Origin: Desulfobacteraceae bacterium RAAP-1
GTDB lineage: Bacteria; Desulfobacterota; Desulfobacteria; Desulfobacterales; Desulfatirhabdiaceae
Direction: 5' to 3'
Assembly: GCA_001443525.1 (NCBI GenBank)
Contig: LKPX01000012.1
Span: 1 to 64,000, forward strand
Length of the DNA stretch: 64,000 nucleotides
The notes below the pieces were generated by a model that saw only the letters and a list, made by a program, of their open reading frames with translations, had not been told where the DNA came from and did no database searches. This document shows positions 9,285 through 17,695 of the stretch, in pieces. Position 1 is the first letter of the stretch. Each line of letters opens with the position of its first letter. A program made the translations under genes and the position numbers.

Positions 9285-10124
9285 TCAGAAACGCTGAGAC
9301 TGCAACAGCACGTTTTCCAGACGCATTGTATAGTTAACCGGTGCATGATTTGATAAAAACAGCGGAGGGTCGGTCAGGCTGCGAATGTCTATGGATGCAA
9401 TGTTTGTCCGGATATCATCTTTCAGGCAAAAAGGCGTGCCGACATGACAGAAATCAAACGGAATGGCGGAAGGCGGTACCGTAGTGATGATATCGCGATC
9501 ATTTTCAAACCGGTATATCCGGGTGTTTTTCAACAAATCTGCAAAAACGGAATCACCCGTTTTGGGAGCGCCGAATGTGTAAACCGCTCTGGCCGGAAAT
9601 ATGGAGGCTGCCAGAACGGCCAGGGCGCCTCCCAGACTGTGGCCTGTGACGTAGAGAGGAAAGTCGTTTCTGAGAAGAAATGGTTCTATTTTTTGCCAAA
9701 GTCCTAAAAAATCCGATTTAAAACCGCTGTGAACCGATCCGCCTCCCATCCAGCCGGTCTGCATGGCTTTCAGGTTGGACAGCCATCCTTCGAATCCGCT
9801 GGTGCCGCGAAACACCAGAGCTGAAAATGGACGGGATGCGTTGCGTCGAGACGCAACAATCGCACCGTAATTGGTTCCGCTGGAAAATGTCGCTATTTCC
9901 CGCAACCCCACATTTCGCAGAATTTCGGAGCGTGTCGGTACCAAAGCCTCGGCGCCTGTCTCATCCGGGTCCTGTCGGTAGATGAGCCGGGAGAGTTCAC
10001 AAAGCCACCATGCATTGATCAGGCTGCAATCCATCGCATCTGTTTCAAACGGTGGTGGGCATGGGACATCGAAATACCGGCTGGATATCCACGGCCGTAG
10101 CAAGGCGTCCCACGATGAGTCCAA
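9285..10124 (-). CDS. Class 3 lipase-like alpha/beta hydrolase
   Basis: 279 residues. The nucleophile elbow GHSLGGAL carries the serine. A likely aspartate lies in ENDRDIITTVPP and the histidine in the final part (NHAPVNYTM). This is the layout of the class 3 (triacylglycerol) lipase family. No signal peptide is evident, so it is probably cytoplasmic. The first start codon after an in-frame stop is TTG at 10124, with AGGA about ten bases upstream. An ATG at 10037 (MDCSLINAWW) is the alternative. It is the last gene of the minus-strand operon with the PAS protein, radical SAM protein and PHP-glycosyltransferase. That context suggests a lipid or glycolipid ester as substrate, but this is inference. 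Confidence 0.75.
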   Translation of the reverse strand: MDSSWDALLRPWISSRYFDVPCPPPFETDAMDCSLINAWWLCELSRLIYRQDPDETGAEALVPTRSEILRNVGLREIATFSSGTNYGAIVASRRNASRPFSALVFRGTSGFEGWLSNLKAMQTGWMGGGSVHSGFKSDFLGLWQKIEPFLLRNDFPLYVTGHSLGGALAVLAASIFPARAVYTFGAPKTGDSVFADLLKNTRIYRFENDRDIITTVPPSAIPFDFCHVGTPFCLKDDIRTNIASIDIRSLTDPPLFLSNHAPVNYTMRLENVLLQSQRF

Positions 10125-10139
10125 AATACGTCATTCCTG

Positions 10140-10700
10140 TCATTGAATGGTGATCTCGATGGATGGCCTGTTTCGATACCGTACCCGCATCAGTTTCAGA
10201 TCGATCTGGACGGCGTCGTTTTGTGGATATCGAAAGGTCACATCCTTGATTTTTTCTTTTTCGCCGCTGAAAAACGCCGCATCCGTTTTCTTTTTGATCT
10301 TCAGAGCGTCTTTGTGCGCAAAAAAATCGAAGATCCGACGACCTGTGACAATATGGGGTTTGGACAGGCGCAAATGCGTTGCGGCCAGTCTGTTTATATA
10401 GCAGATGGTGTAAGAGGTATCAATCAGAATGATTTTCTGATCGTTGCCATCGACAAAACCCCTGAATAGTTCATATGCCGTATCGGACTGGCAGGGAGCG
10501 GCGCCAGCGTTCTGTGAACGGACTGCATACGCTTTTTGAAGAGATTCGTATTGCATTGCCAGTTTCTGATAGGCATCTCTGATCTCATTCAATTCGTTCT
10601 GAATCTGGTGTATGTTAGAAAGGGCTTCCGCCAGACCACACTGCTGACAATCTGCAATATTTTGATTAGTTACAGAGAACAGAGTTTCATTCGATGACAT
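10140..10700 (-). CDS. Coiled-coil PAS domain protein
   Basis: 186 residues from the ATG at 10700, which has AAAGGGGG just upstream and overlaps the stop of the radical SAM gene by 14 bases. The first third contains a CQQC pair and a coiled coil (about residues 20-55). The remainder is a PAS fold (YELFRGFVDGNDQKIILID, then YINRLAATHL). No kinase, GGDEF or DNA-binding domain is attached, so it is a free-standing sensory or protein-protein module. It sits between a radical SAM enzyme and a lipase in one operon and may control one of them. Which ligand it binds cannot be read from the sequence. Confidence 0.75.
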   Translation of the reverse strand: MSSNETLFSVTNQNIADCQQCGLAEALSNIHQIQNELNEIRDAYQKLAMQYESLQKAYAVRSQNAGAAPCQSDTAYELFRGFVDGNDQKIILIDTSYTICYINRLAATHLRLSKPHIVTGRRIFDFFAHKDALKIKKKTDAAFFSGEKEKIKDVTFRYPQNDAVQIDLKLMRVRYRNRPSIEITIQ

Positions 10701-11958
10701 CGCAACCCCCTTTCCTGATGCGTTCCCACTTCGGCGCCTTCCGGCCATCGAAGAAACCGCAGGCCTGGTAATACTGTATGTCTTCAAGCCATAACCGGGC
10801 ATATGTCCGGTCTGTAGCGAACCGTTTTAGTGCTGTCAATGGACGGGTCTGTAAATCCAGGAGCGGACCCATCAACTCGGAGGGATCCCGGAAGCATTCC
10901 CAGTCGCATAGCCGGCAATCCCGACGGTTTTTCAATGTATCGGCCGGGCGTAATTCCTCAAATCGTCCCAAATCTTCTCCACCGCGGTAGCCGCAGGGAT
11001 AGGTATGGCCGTTTCTGGCGTCGATGAAGAAAAAATCGGTTCCTCCACGGCAAGGGTAGGGCAATAATTCATGCTGGGTGTAATGGCGGTAAAGTGCGAG
11101 CAGTGATGTACGGGGTGTAAATATCCGGATACGGGAACGGTATTGCGGAATAGTGTTAAACAGCGCCTTGAACAGCAATGCTTTTTCCACCCGGCTGAAA
11201 TTCACCACAGGAGCGGTGGCGGCGGCGGCGTACACGGCCGATAGTCCGGAACCAGGTTCTGTCGGATGGAGACTCATGGGATAGCAGCAGTTGACCATGG
11301 TGAACCCCATGTCACAGATTCGTTGGTAGAATCGGTCAAATCCGGAGCAATAGTTTTCATAGAAGGATTCCGGGCTGTGAATGTCCTCATGCCGGATTCC
11401 GGAGAGATTCCGGTTGATCCCAAGATTGGCGGATGGGTAGATGCCGCATTCATGAAAAATAGGCAGGGCTTTATAGATACCTGCGATTACGCCGGGGAGC
11501 CCTCGCATCCGTTCATGCACTTCCGGAACAGCGGAATCGATGCTGATCCAGAAGTTGCGTATCCCTGAAGCAGCAAGCCTTTCGGCTATATGCGTTATTC
11601 TTCCGGTGAAGTTGCGGTCACTGCTTTCTCTGAAAATAAAGCCGTTGGTGCCGGTTCGAATGCAGGGAATGCCTGCCTGAGCGGCATGGCGGATCATTTC
11701 CAGTAAATCGTCGAAAAGGAGGAGCGGTTCGCCGCCTGTAAATGAAATGGCCTGGAAGCCTTTTTGAGCCGCCGCGTCGATAATCAGCCGGATATCCTTC
11801 ATAGGAATACGGGAACGGGGGAAGGGTTCGGTGGTACGCATGCCGCACTGGGGGCATCGGGCATTACAGGCGTCCGTGATCTGAATCACCAGTTGCCCTG
11901 GAACACTGTGTTGCCGCCAGGCGCTTTGAATGGCGCGAAGAATCGGGAAGGAATTCAT
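10687..11958 (-). CDS. Radical SAM protein with C-terminal cysteine-rich (SPASM-like) region
   Basis: 423 residues from the ATG at 11958 (MNSFPILRAI), which overlaps the stop of the glycosyltransferase gene by four bases. The iron-sulfur motif is CNARCPQC, followed by FTGGEPLL, typical of radical SAM enzymes. The C-terminal part has further cysteines (YPCGYRGG, CRLCDWECF) that could hold an extra cluster, as in SPASM/twitch proteins. A precise reaction cannot be assigned. Translational coupling to a glycosyltransferase and a PAS protein suggests modification of a lipid, sugar or small peptide. No obvious short precursor peptide is encoded next to it. Confidence 0.8.
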   Translation of the reverse strand: MNSFPILRAIQSAWRQHSVPGQLVIQITDACNARCPQCGMRTTEPFPRSRIPMKDIRLIIDAAAQKGFQAISFTGGEPLLLFDDLLEMIRHAAQAGIPCIRTGTNGFIFRESSDRNFTGRITHIAERLAASGIRNFWISIDSAVPEVHERMRGLPGVIAGIYKALPIFHECGIYPSANLGINRNLSGIRHEDIHSPESFYENYCSGFDRFYQRICDMGFTMVNCCYPMSLHPTEPGSGLSAVYAAAATAPVVNFSRVEKALLFKALFNTIPQYRSRIRIFTPRTSLLALYRHYTQHELLPYPCRGGTDFFFIDARNGHTYPCGYRGGEDLGRFEELRPADTLKNRRDCRLCDWECFRDPSELMGPLLDLQTRPLTALKRFATDRTYARLWLEDIQYYQACGFFDGRKAPKWERIRKGGCDVIE

Positions 11959-14444
11959 GCATTGACCGCCATGGCGACAGGGAGAGGCTCCACCACCGGC
12001 GCGTACATTTTCCATGTTTTCAGAAAAGCGTCTTCAAAAGAACGATCCGCCATGTATTTCCGGGCTGCCAGTCCCATTTGTTTTCTCGTGTCCGGATGAT
12101 CCAGAAGATATTGAATCGTCTGGAACAGGCTGTCCGTATCGTCTCCTTTCACCACGATACCGGTGATGGAATCAAGCAGGTTTTCCTGAGGTCCGCCCTG
12201 ATCCGTAACGATAACGGGTATTCCGGATGCCTGCGCTTCCAGCACCACATTGCCGAACGTGTCTGTGGTGCTGGGAAAGACAAAGATATCCGCCGACGCA
12301 TAAGCCGACGCCAGCGTTTCTCCGGAAAGGCAGCCGGTAAAGGTTACAGGAGTTCCTTTCAGTTTTGCAGTCATTTCCTTCAGGTATGGCCCGTCTCCGA
12401 CGACAATCAGGTGAATATCGGATCGTTCCCTCAGGAGCTGTTTAAATGCTTCAGACAATATGTGCAGATTTTTTTCCTTGGATACGCGTCCCACATACAG
12501 CAGCTTGATACCGGAATCCGCAATGTCGTAATGCAATTTCCAGAAGCCATTCCGGCGCGACGGATGGAAAAGCGAAATGTCGATGCCGCGCTGCATCAGT
12601 CTGATTTTTTCTCTTGGGATTCCTTTTTCGACCAGTTCGTCCCCCGTACTTCGAGACGGCACATACACTGTGTCCATCTGGCTGTAATACCACAGAATAT
12701 ATTTCCAGGTCAGGTCCTCGACGGCGCTGTCACCGGTCAGATATCTGGCGTACTGCGGCAGGGATGTGTGGTATGTTCCCTCTATGGGCAGCTTCAGAAT
12801 CCGGGCGATAGCAAGGGCCGCCAGTCCGATGGGGCCGGGTGTGGCGGAGTGAAGGTGGGTGAAGTTCTGCTCGTAACAGTAGGCCAGCATTTCCAGAATT
12901 GGCGGATAGAATATTTTCTGTTCCGGATATTCAGGCAATTCATGAATGCCTACGGGCTTGAAGTTTTTGACGCCTTTACTGTCCGGACGATCTTCGGAGT
13001 CGCAGGTGACGATGGTCAGATTTTTTTGAATTTTTAGAGCGAGTTCCACCTGCTGGTGCAGGGTTCTGGCCACACCGTTGACTTCGTAGAAGGTGTCCGT
13101 GAAATGGGCGACGCGGATATGAGAATCGCTTTCCAGATTGCCTGGCGATGTATGGTTGCAGAATCGCGTACGGATTTCCTGAATCAGCGTTCTGTCTCGC
13201 GTAAAATGTGAAAATGATACAAAATATGGCGCCAGTAACGTATAAAGCCCTCCTGCGGATCCGATGGTGTGAAAGATGTCGAATACATTGGCGCCGGACA
13301 GATGCCCGAACAGATGACTGGCGAAACCGTTGGCGACGTTGCTGGATATCTGGTTGACAAACCGGAACCACTTTTTTTCCGCTGCATCAAAAGGGGCTTC
13401 CGGAGCCCGATCCGTCTGCAACATATCCGGATTGTCATGAATCAGATTGCGGGTTTCCCGCCGGATCATTTCCACAAGATTTCGAGGAAGTTCTGTTTCC
13501 GGCCGGGAAGGTTTCCGGTAGTTCCAATAAAAATAGATACGGGAAATGATGCCCGGAGCATTTTCTGTGCGATGGCGCAGGGAATGATCCAGAAACCGCA
13601 TCAGGATATCCCGTTCGGTGTAGCGCTCCAATTTGAATTTGCTGCGATAAAACTGATAGGCGATTCCGTACAGGTTATGCGCCAGTGTCAATGGCGACGA
13701 AGGATGGCTGATTATGCGGGATGCGCCTGCAGATAACGCCTGTAGCGCAGATACTGTTTCCGGTGGGCTGAAAATCTCCGTGTGGGTTCGACCGATATTC
13801 AGTCCGCTGTGGTCATCCGAACCGCCGGTCAGATATTTTTTCCATGAGTCGGCACCGTATAGTTCGATGCCGTGTAAATTCGCCAGTTGGTCCATTGTCT
13901 GCGGGGTGAGTTGGGAAATCGCCGTCTGAAGACAATGGCTTTGAAGTGCATCTCTTGCCCCATTGATTTCAAAATTTGAGAAAAGCAGCAGGAGCTTTTC
14001 AAAATGTGAAAGGCTCAACCGGTCATTGATGCTGTACAGCGGATGGGCTACCGAGTGGATAATACCTTCTTTTCGAAGATATGCCGCCAGATCAAAGATA
14101 TTTTCCCGCGCCTTCTGGATATCCTTATGTTGCTTTTCCGAGATGTTATAGCCCAGTATATGGATTTTACACCGGTCTTCGGGAAAATAGCTGGTGACTT
14201 CCTCACTGATGAAGGTTCCGGGTAAATGGGCGATCTCCAAAGCTCCTGAAATAGTGTTGTGATCCGTGATGGTTACCATGTCCATGCCCTTTTCCCGGGC
14301 GATTTCATAAATCTGTAATGGTTCTGTGAAGCTTTCAGGACATCCGATCTTCTGAAGCACCCACTGAGAAGCGCGTTTTGAAAATCTGGAGTGAACGTGA
14401 AGATCCACCTTTACGACAGGCGTCTGCGTCGGGCTGTTATGCAT
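11955..14444 (-). CDS. PHP phosphoesterase-GT4 glycosyltransferase fusion
   Basis: 829 residues from the ATG at 14444, with GGAAGG nine bases upstream. An ATG 33 bases earlier lacks such a site. Residues about 10-300 form a PHP metal-dependent phosphoesterase with the metal motifs DLHVHSRFS, TITDHNTISG, HSVAHPL and GGSDDHSG. A helical linker follows. From about residue 450 a GT4 glycosyltransferase begins (RVAHFTDTFYEVNGVARTLH), with the sugar-nucleotide half marked by LLYVGRVSKEKNL and VFPSTTDTFGNVVLEAQASG. It may make a glycolipid or glycosylated phospholipid, with the PHP domain removing a phosphate. It is first of four overlapping or closely spaced genes. Confidence 0.85.
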   Translation of the reverse strand: MHNSPTQTPVVKVDLHVHSRFSKRASQWVLQKIGCPESFTEPLQIYEIAREKGMDMVTITDHNTISGALEIAHLPGTFISEEVTSYFPEDRCKIHILGYNISEKQHKDIQKARENIFDLAAYLRKEGIIHSVAHPLYSINDRLSLSHFEKLLLLFSNFEINGARDALQSHCLQTAISQLTPQTMDQLANLHGIELYGADSWKKYLTGGSDDHSGLNIGRTHTEIFSPPETVSALQALSAGASRIISHPSSPLTLAHNLYGIAYQFYRSKFKLERYTERDILMRFLDHSLRHRTENAPGIISRIYFYWNYRKPSRPETELPRNLVEMIRRETRNLIHDNPDMLQTDRAPEAPFDAAEKKWFRFVNQISSNVANGFASHLFGHLSGANVFDIFHTIGSAGGLYTLLAPYFVSFSHFTRDRTLIQEIRTRFCNHTSPGNLESDSHIRVAHFTDTFYEVNGVARTLHQQVELALKIQKNLTIVTCDSEDRPDSKGVKNFKPVGIHELPEYPEQKIFYPPILEMLAYCYEQNFTHLHSATPGPIGLAALAIARILKLPIEGTYHTSLPQYARYLTGDSAVEDLTWKYILWYYSQMDTVYVPSRSTGDELVEKGIPREKIRLMQRGIDISLFHPSRRNGFWKLHYDIADSGIKLLYVGRVSKEKNLHILSEAFKQLLRERSDIHLIVVGDGPYLKEMTAKLKGTPVTFTGCLSGETLASAYASADIFVFPSTTDTFGNVVLEAQASGIPVIVTDQGGPQENLLDSITGIVVKGDDTDSLFQTIQYLLDHPDTRKQMGLAARKYMADRSFEDAFLKTWKMYAPVVEPLPVAMAVNA

Positions 14445-14603
14445 ATTGTCAATCCTTCCAGTTGCAGGTTCATCCACAAAAGGCGTACCGCCACATCACA
14501 CAGTTTTATCATCGATGCGGAGAACACCTGATGTGTCTCAAGCGTTCTCCACTTATAAAGGAACGTTGTGTGAAATACGTTACAGAACGATTAGGCTTTT
14601 GTT

Positions 14604-14768
14604 AAACAGGACGACTTCGTAAAAAGTCCGCATGCTGCGTTGCGCTGCATCCTTCGTCGTTGCGGCGTACCATAAGTACGCCTCACTCCTCAGGATTTGC
14701 GCGCCTTGCCTGCGAACATTTTACGAAGCCGTCCCAAAATCGACTTTTTACGAAAGCATCAAACAGGA
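14604..14768. repeat. Intergenic repeat, family A copy 1, with inverted ends
   Basis: TTCGTAAAAAGTC (14616-14628) is repeated in perfect inverted form as GACTTTTTACGAA (14742-14754). A second inner match, TTTTACGAAGCCGTCC near 14720-14735, can also pair with the left end. The core carries CCTTCGTCG and the palindromic GCGTAC-cataa-GTACGC. AAACAGGA occurs at both outer edges (14604-14611 and 14761-14768), which could be a target duplication. Related but diverged copies lie at 42938-43100 and 52021-52153. No open frame lies within it. A small non-autonomous mobile element or a structured repeat is the likely explanation. Confidence 0.7.
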
Positions 14769-15093
14769 TATACTCATATAAAGCCGTTTTTTTAATGACG
14801 CTGTAAAAATATTTATAATTTTAAATTATAAGACAATATTGTAAGTACGATAAGACTAAAATAACAGATATGAAATAAAATATAAAAATCTGTGGTTGAT
14901 GGGCATGTCCGAATAATTGTGAATCATTAAAAATTTATTTCAATATTGTATTTTTTGGCGCCAATAAATAACACTTTTGTTTTAAATTTGCGGATATCCG
15001 TTTTTGAGATGCTTTTTAAATTCCGGTAAAAACAATCAATAATATTTATGAAATCAGTTAATTATCAACTGATGTTTCTTCTGGTATTCACTA
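14769..15093. other. AT-rich intergenic region upstream of amt
   Basis: This stretch is strongly A+T rich and has no credible open frame on either strand. It lies between the family A repeat and the sigma-54-type promoter of the ammonium transporter. Its position and composition would suit binding sites for an enhancer-binding regulator such as NtrC. I do not see a clear pair of palindromic sites by eye. Confidence 0.4.
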
Positions 15094-15109
15094 TGGCATA
15101 TCTATTGCT
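15094..15109 (+). promoter_or_regulatory. Sigma-54 (-24/-12) promoter of amt
   Basis: TGGCATATCTATTGCT matches the sigma-54 consensus TGGCACG-N4-TTGCW. The GG and GC dinucleotides are separated by exactly ten bases (GG at 15095-15096, GC at 15107-15108). It ends 72 bases before the amt start. Sigma-54 control fits the known nitrogen regulation of ammonium transporters. Confidence 0.7.
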
Positions 15110-15181
15110 GAACTGGTGATTTATGGAAATGGTAACGGCATATTTTTCGTCGAAATCGTCTTTAACAATGGGAAGGAACAG

Positions 15182-16510
15182 ATGAATAGAAAAATTGGGA
15201 TAACAGGTCTGATATCGTGTCTGGTCGGGTTATTGCCGCAGGTCTGCACTGCGGCGGAACATATGCCGGTGGATACCGGAACCACCGCATGGATGCTGAC
15301 ATCCACCGCTCTGGTGCTGCTGATGGTGCCAGGGCTTGCCATGTTTTATGGCGGACTGGTAAGAACCAAGAATGTACTCGGCACCATGATGCACAGTTTT
15401 GTCGCAATGGCGGTTATTGGCGTTTTATGGGTGGTTTGCGGTTACAGTATCGCGTTCGGGCCGAATATTTTGGGTGGCTTTGCCGGATGGAGCAATGATT
15501 ATTTCCTGCTGAAGGGGATTGACAGCACTATTGTAAAAGGTGTTCCGGAATATGTTCTGGCCATGTTTCAGGGAAAATTTGCCATTATTGCGCCGGCGCT
15601 GATCAGCGGCGCTTTGGCGGAACGGGTTAATTTCAGGGGATATGTCGCGTTTATCATATTGTGGATGCTGTTGGTTTACTGCCCGCTATGCCACTGGGTT
15701 TGGGCTGCTGACGGATGGCTGGCCACATCGGGCGCTTCCGGTGTTATCGATCTGGCGGGAGGATTGGTCATTCATGTTTCGGCGGGATTCAGCGCTCTCA
15801 TAGTGGCCATTTTTCTGGGCCCCCGGCTGGGATATCCCAAAACGCCCATGACGCCGAACAACCTGGTCATGACTCTGGTAGGCGCGGGGCTGCTGTGGGT
15901 GGGGTGGTTTGGTTTCAACGCCGGATCGACCGTACACAGCGGTCTGGATACCGCGCGTGCGCTGACCATGACCCAGGTTTCAGCCGCCAGCGGCGCTCTG
16001 ACCTGGCTCATTATTGAGGCCGTGAAATATCGCAAGGCGACAGCCTTGGGATTTGCTTCCGGCATCCTGGCCGGTCTTGTCGCCATTACCCCGGCGGCAG
16101 GCGTTGTGGTGCCGTATGGCGCAATCATCATCGGCGCTCTTTCATCGGTGATCTGTTTTTATGCACTGGTTCTCAAATCAAAGATCGGCTATGACGACAG
16201 TCTGGACTGTTTTGGAATACATGGCGTCGGAAGCAGCCTAGGGGTTATCATGCTGGTATTCTTTATCCGGGATAGCTGGATGCGCCATGCCGCTGAAACC
16301 GCCGGACATCCCTGGACAATCTGGAACCAGCTTTCAGTGCAGGCTCTTGGCATCATTGTTACTATTTTATTTGCAGTAACGGCCACTCTGGTTATCTGTT
16401 GGATCGTGGAAAAGACGGTCGGATTCCGGATTTCTGCGGATTCTGAAGTGGCGGGACTCGACAGTTCCGTGCATGGCGAGTATGGCTACGGGTATATGCA
16501 GGAATACTGA
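15182..16510 (+). CDS. amt: Ammonium transporter Amt
   Basis: 442 residues from ATG 15182, preceded by GGAAGGAACAG. A longer frame from 15116 has no such site. A cleavable-looking leader (MNRKIGITGLISC to about residue 24) is followed by about eleven hydrophobic segments. Family landmarks are VPGLAMFYGGLVRTKN, DLAGGLVIHVSAG and CFGIHGVGSSLGV, which carry the aromatic gate and pore histidines of Amt/Mep channels. It imports ammonium for assimilation. No glnK/PII gene is adjacent in this window, which is unusual because the two are often paired. The sigma-54-type promoter upstream suggests nitrogen-limited expression. Confidence 0.93.
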   Translation: MNRKIGITGLISCLVGLLPQVCTAAEHMPVDTGTTAWMLTSTALVLLMVPGLAMFYGGLVRTKNVLGTMMHSFVAMAVIGVLWVVCGYSIAFGPNILGGFAGWSNDYFLLKGIDSTIVKGVPEYVLAMFQGKFAIIAPALISGALAERVNFRGYVAFIILWMLLVYCPLCHWVWAADGWLATSGASGVIDLAGGLVIHVSAGFSALIVAIFLGPRLGYPKTPMTPNNLVMTLVGAGLLWVGWFGFNAGSTVHSGLDTARALTMTQVSAASGALTWLIIEAVKYRKATALGFASGILAGLVAITPAAGVVVPYGAIIIGALSSVICFYALVLKSKIGYDDSLDCFGIHGVGSSLGVIMLVFFIRDSWMRHAAETAGHPWTIWNQLSVQALGIIVTILFAVTATLVICWIVEKTVGFRISADSEVAGLDSSVHGEYGYGYMQEY

Positions 16511-16541
16511 TGGGTTTGTAGAAAATCTGATCTCTATGTAT

Positions 16542-16599
16542 CGCCAGTCCTTCGTCAATGTACCCTAAAAAGTACGTCTCATCGACGAAGGATTGACGC
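16542..16599. repeat. Imperfect inverted repeat between convergent amt and ompA-like genes
   Basis: The left arm CGCCAGTCCTTCGTCAATG and its partner ending GACGAAGGATTGACGC pair over about 20 bases, with GTAC on both sides of a short A-rich centre. There is no T-run directly after either arm, so a simple intrinsic terminator is doubtful. The CCTTCGTCG and GTAC wording recalls the core of the family A repeat. Confidence 0.55.
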
Positions 16600-16647
16600 A
16601 TCTCGACCTTATATTATAGCGTTATCATATGGCTTTCGACAGACCGA

Positions 16648-17358
16648 TCACGAATTGGCCACCGGCTTGATTTTGATCTCCACCCGCCGGTTCAACTGGC
16701 GACCTGCTTCGGTTTGATTGGTGGCAATCGGTCTGGTTTTTCCGTAACCGACGGTTTCGATCCGGCTGGACGCCACGCCCCGTTCCACCAGCTGGCTTTT
16801 GACCGCTTCGGCGCGCTGTTCGGACAATCTCTGATTTAAATCCGCTGAGCCGCGGCTGTCTGTATGTCCTTCAATGGTGATCTGAGTTTGGGGGTATTGA
16901 ACCATGACTTGGGCAATGCGGTCAAATTCCGAGTACGTCCCAGGTTTGACAACTGCGGAATTGGTGTCGAAAAACACATCTCCCTTGAGCGTCAAAGCGA
17001 TAATCTGGGGGGGCGCCTGCTGCTGTCCGGATCCGGAAGGCGGTGCGGTAACATCCGGCTCCCGACTGACGGAAACAGCGCGGGAATTCGCAAGTTCCTG
17101 CTGGAAAGCCGCCTGCTGCTTGTCCATCATATGACCGACGCCGGCCCCGGTCAACCCGCCAACCGCAGCGCCAATGGCGGCACCGAGCAGTGTGGACTTG
17201 GTGTCATGGCCTATCAGCTGCCCTGCCAGTGCCCCGGCAGCAGCGCCTCCGGCAGTTCCATATAACGCCCCCTTACCTGTATTGGACTGCGGCATTTCTG
17301 CGCAGGCAGGCAGCATCAGGGCTGCTGTGATACCCCATACGACCCATTTTTTTTTCAT
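16648..17358 (-). CDS. OmpA-family lipoprotein with glycine-zipper region
   Basis: 236 residues. The leader MKKKWVVWGITAALMLPAC has a lipobox (LPAC), so it is a probable lipoprotein. Residues about 30-80 are glycine/alanine rich (YGTAGGAAAGALAGQLIG and a second GAAIGAAVGG block), a glycine-zipper membrane segment. The C-terminal OmpA/MotB domain has FDTNSAVVKPG, TIEGHTDSRGSADLN and NRRVEIKI, which bind peptidoglycan. AAGGAG nine bases before the ATG supports the start. It probably tethers the outer membrane to the cell wall. It stands alone, convergent to amt. Confidence 0.88.
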   Translation of the reverse strand: MKKKWVVWGITAALMLPACAEMPQSNTGKGALYGTAGGAAAGALAGQLIGHDTKSTLLGAAIGAAVGGLTGAGVGHMMDKQQAAFQQELANSRAVSVSREPDVTAPPSGSGQQQAPPQIIALTLKGDVFFDTNSAVVKPGTYSEFDRIAQVMVQYPQTQITIEGHTDSRGSADLNQRLSEQRAEAVKSQLVERGVASSRIETVGYGKTRPIATNQTEAGRQLNRRVEIKIKPVANS

Positions 17359-17658
17359 AACAGCAATCTCCTTTTTTTACAGATGATGGTTTGATAAAGA
17401 GCCTGTTAGCAGAACCCTTTCGGCGCATGTCCGTTATCGCAGCGAATCTGCGTCAACGATCGAACCAGCGCATTTTACTTTTGCATCCTTATACCTGTCT
17501 TTATCGTACTTATCAAATGTTTTGAGAATTCACGATAAGGCGTTTGCTGATAGGCGTGTTGAACGTATCGATATACTCTTTCAATGGAAAAGGAGCGCAA
17601 GCGAGAAGGTATAAAAGCACGAATTGCGACGGGTTAAGTGTATATCACAATGCGTTTT
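17359..17658. other. Divergent intergenic region between ompA-like gene and trmO
   Basis: About 300 bases without a credible open frame. It must contain the ompA-like promoter on the minus strand. I could not fix its elements by eye. No hairpin or repeat of note was found. Confidence 0.4.
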
Positions 17659-17688
17659 TTGACTTTTTACCGCTTCATCGCATATAAT
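17659..17688 (+). promoter_or_regulatory. Sigma-70 promoter of trmO
   Basis: TTGACT at 17659-17664 and TATAAT at 17683-17688 are separated by 18 bases. The start ATG is at 17696, so a start site seven bases after the -10 box would give an almost leaderless transcript. There is no ribosome-binding site between the box and the ATG, which agrees with this. Confidence 0.7.
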
Positions 17689-17695
17689 ACCTGAC

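Noticed and set aside
12078-13037. 319-codon plus-strand frame
   Set aside because: It is antisense to the glycosyltransferase domain, which is intact on the minus strand.
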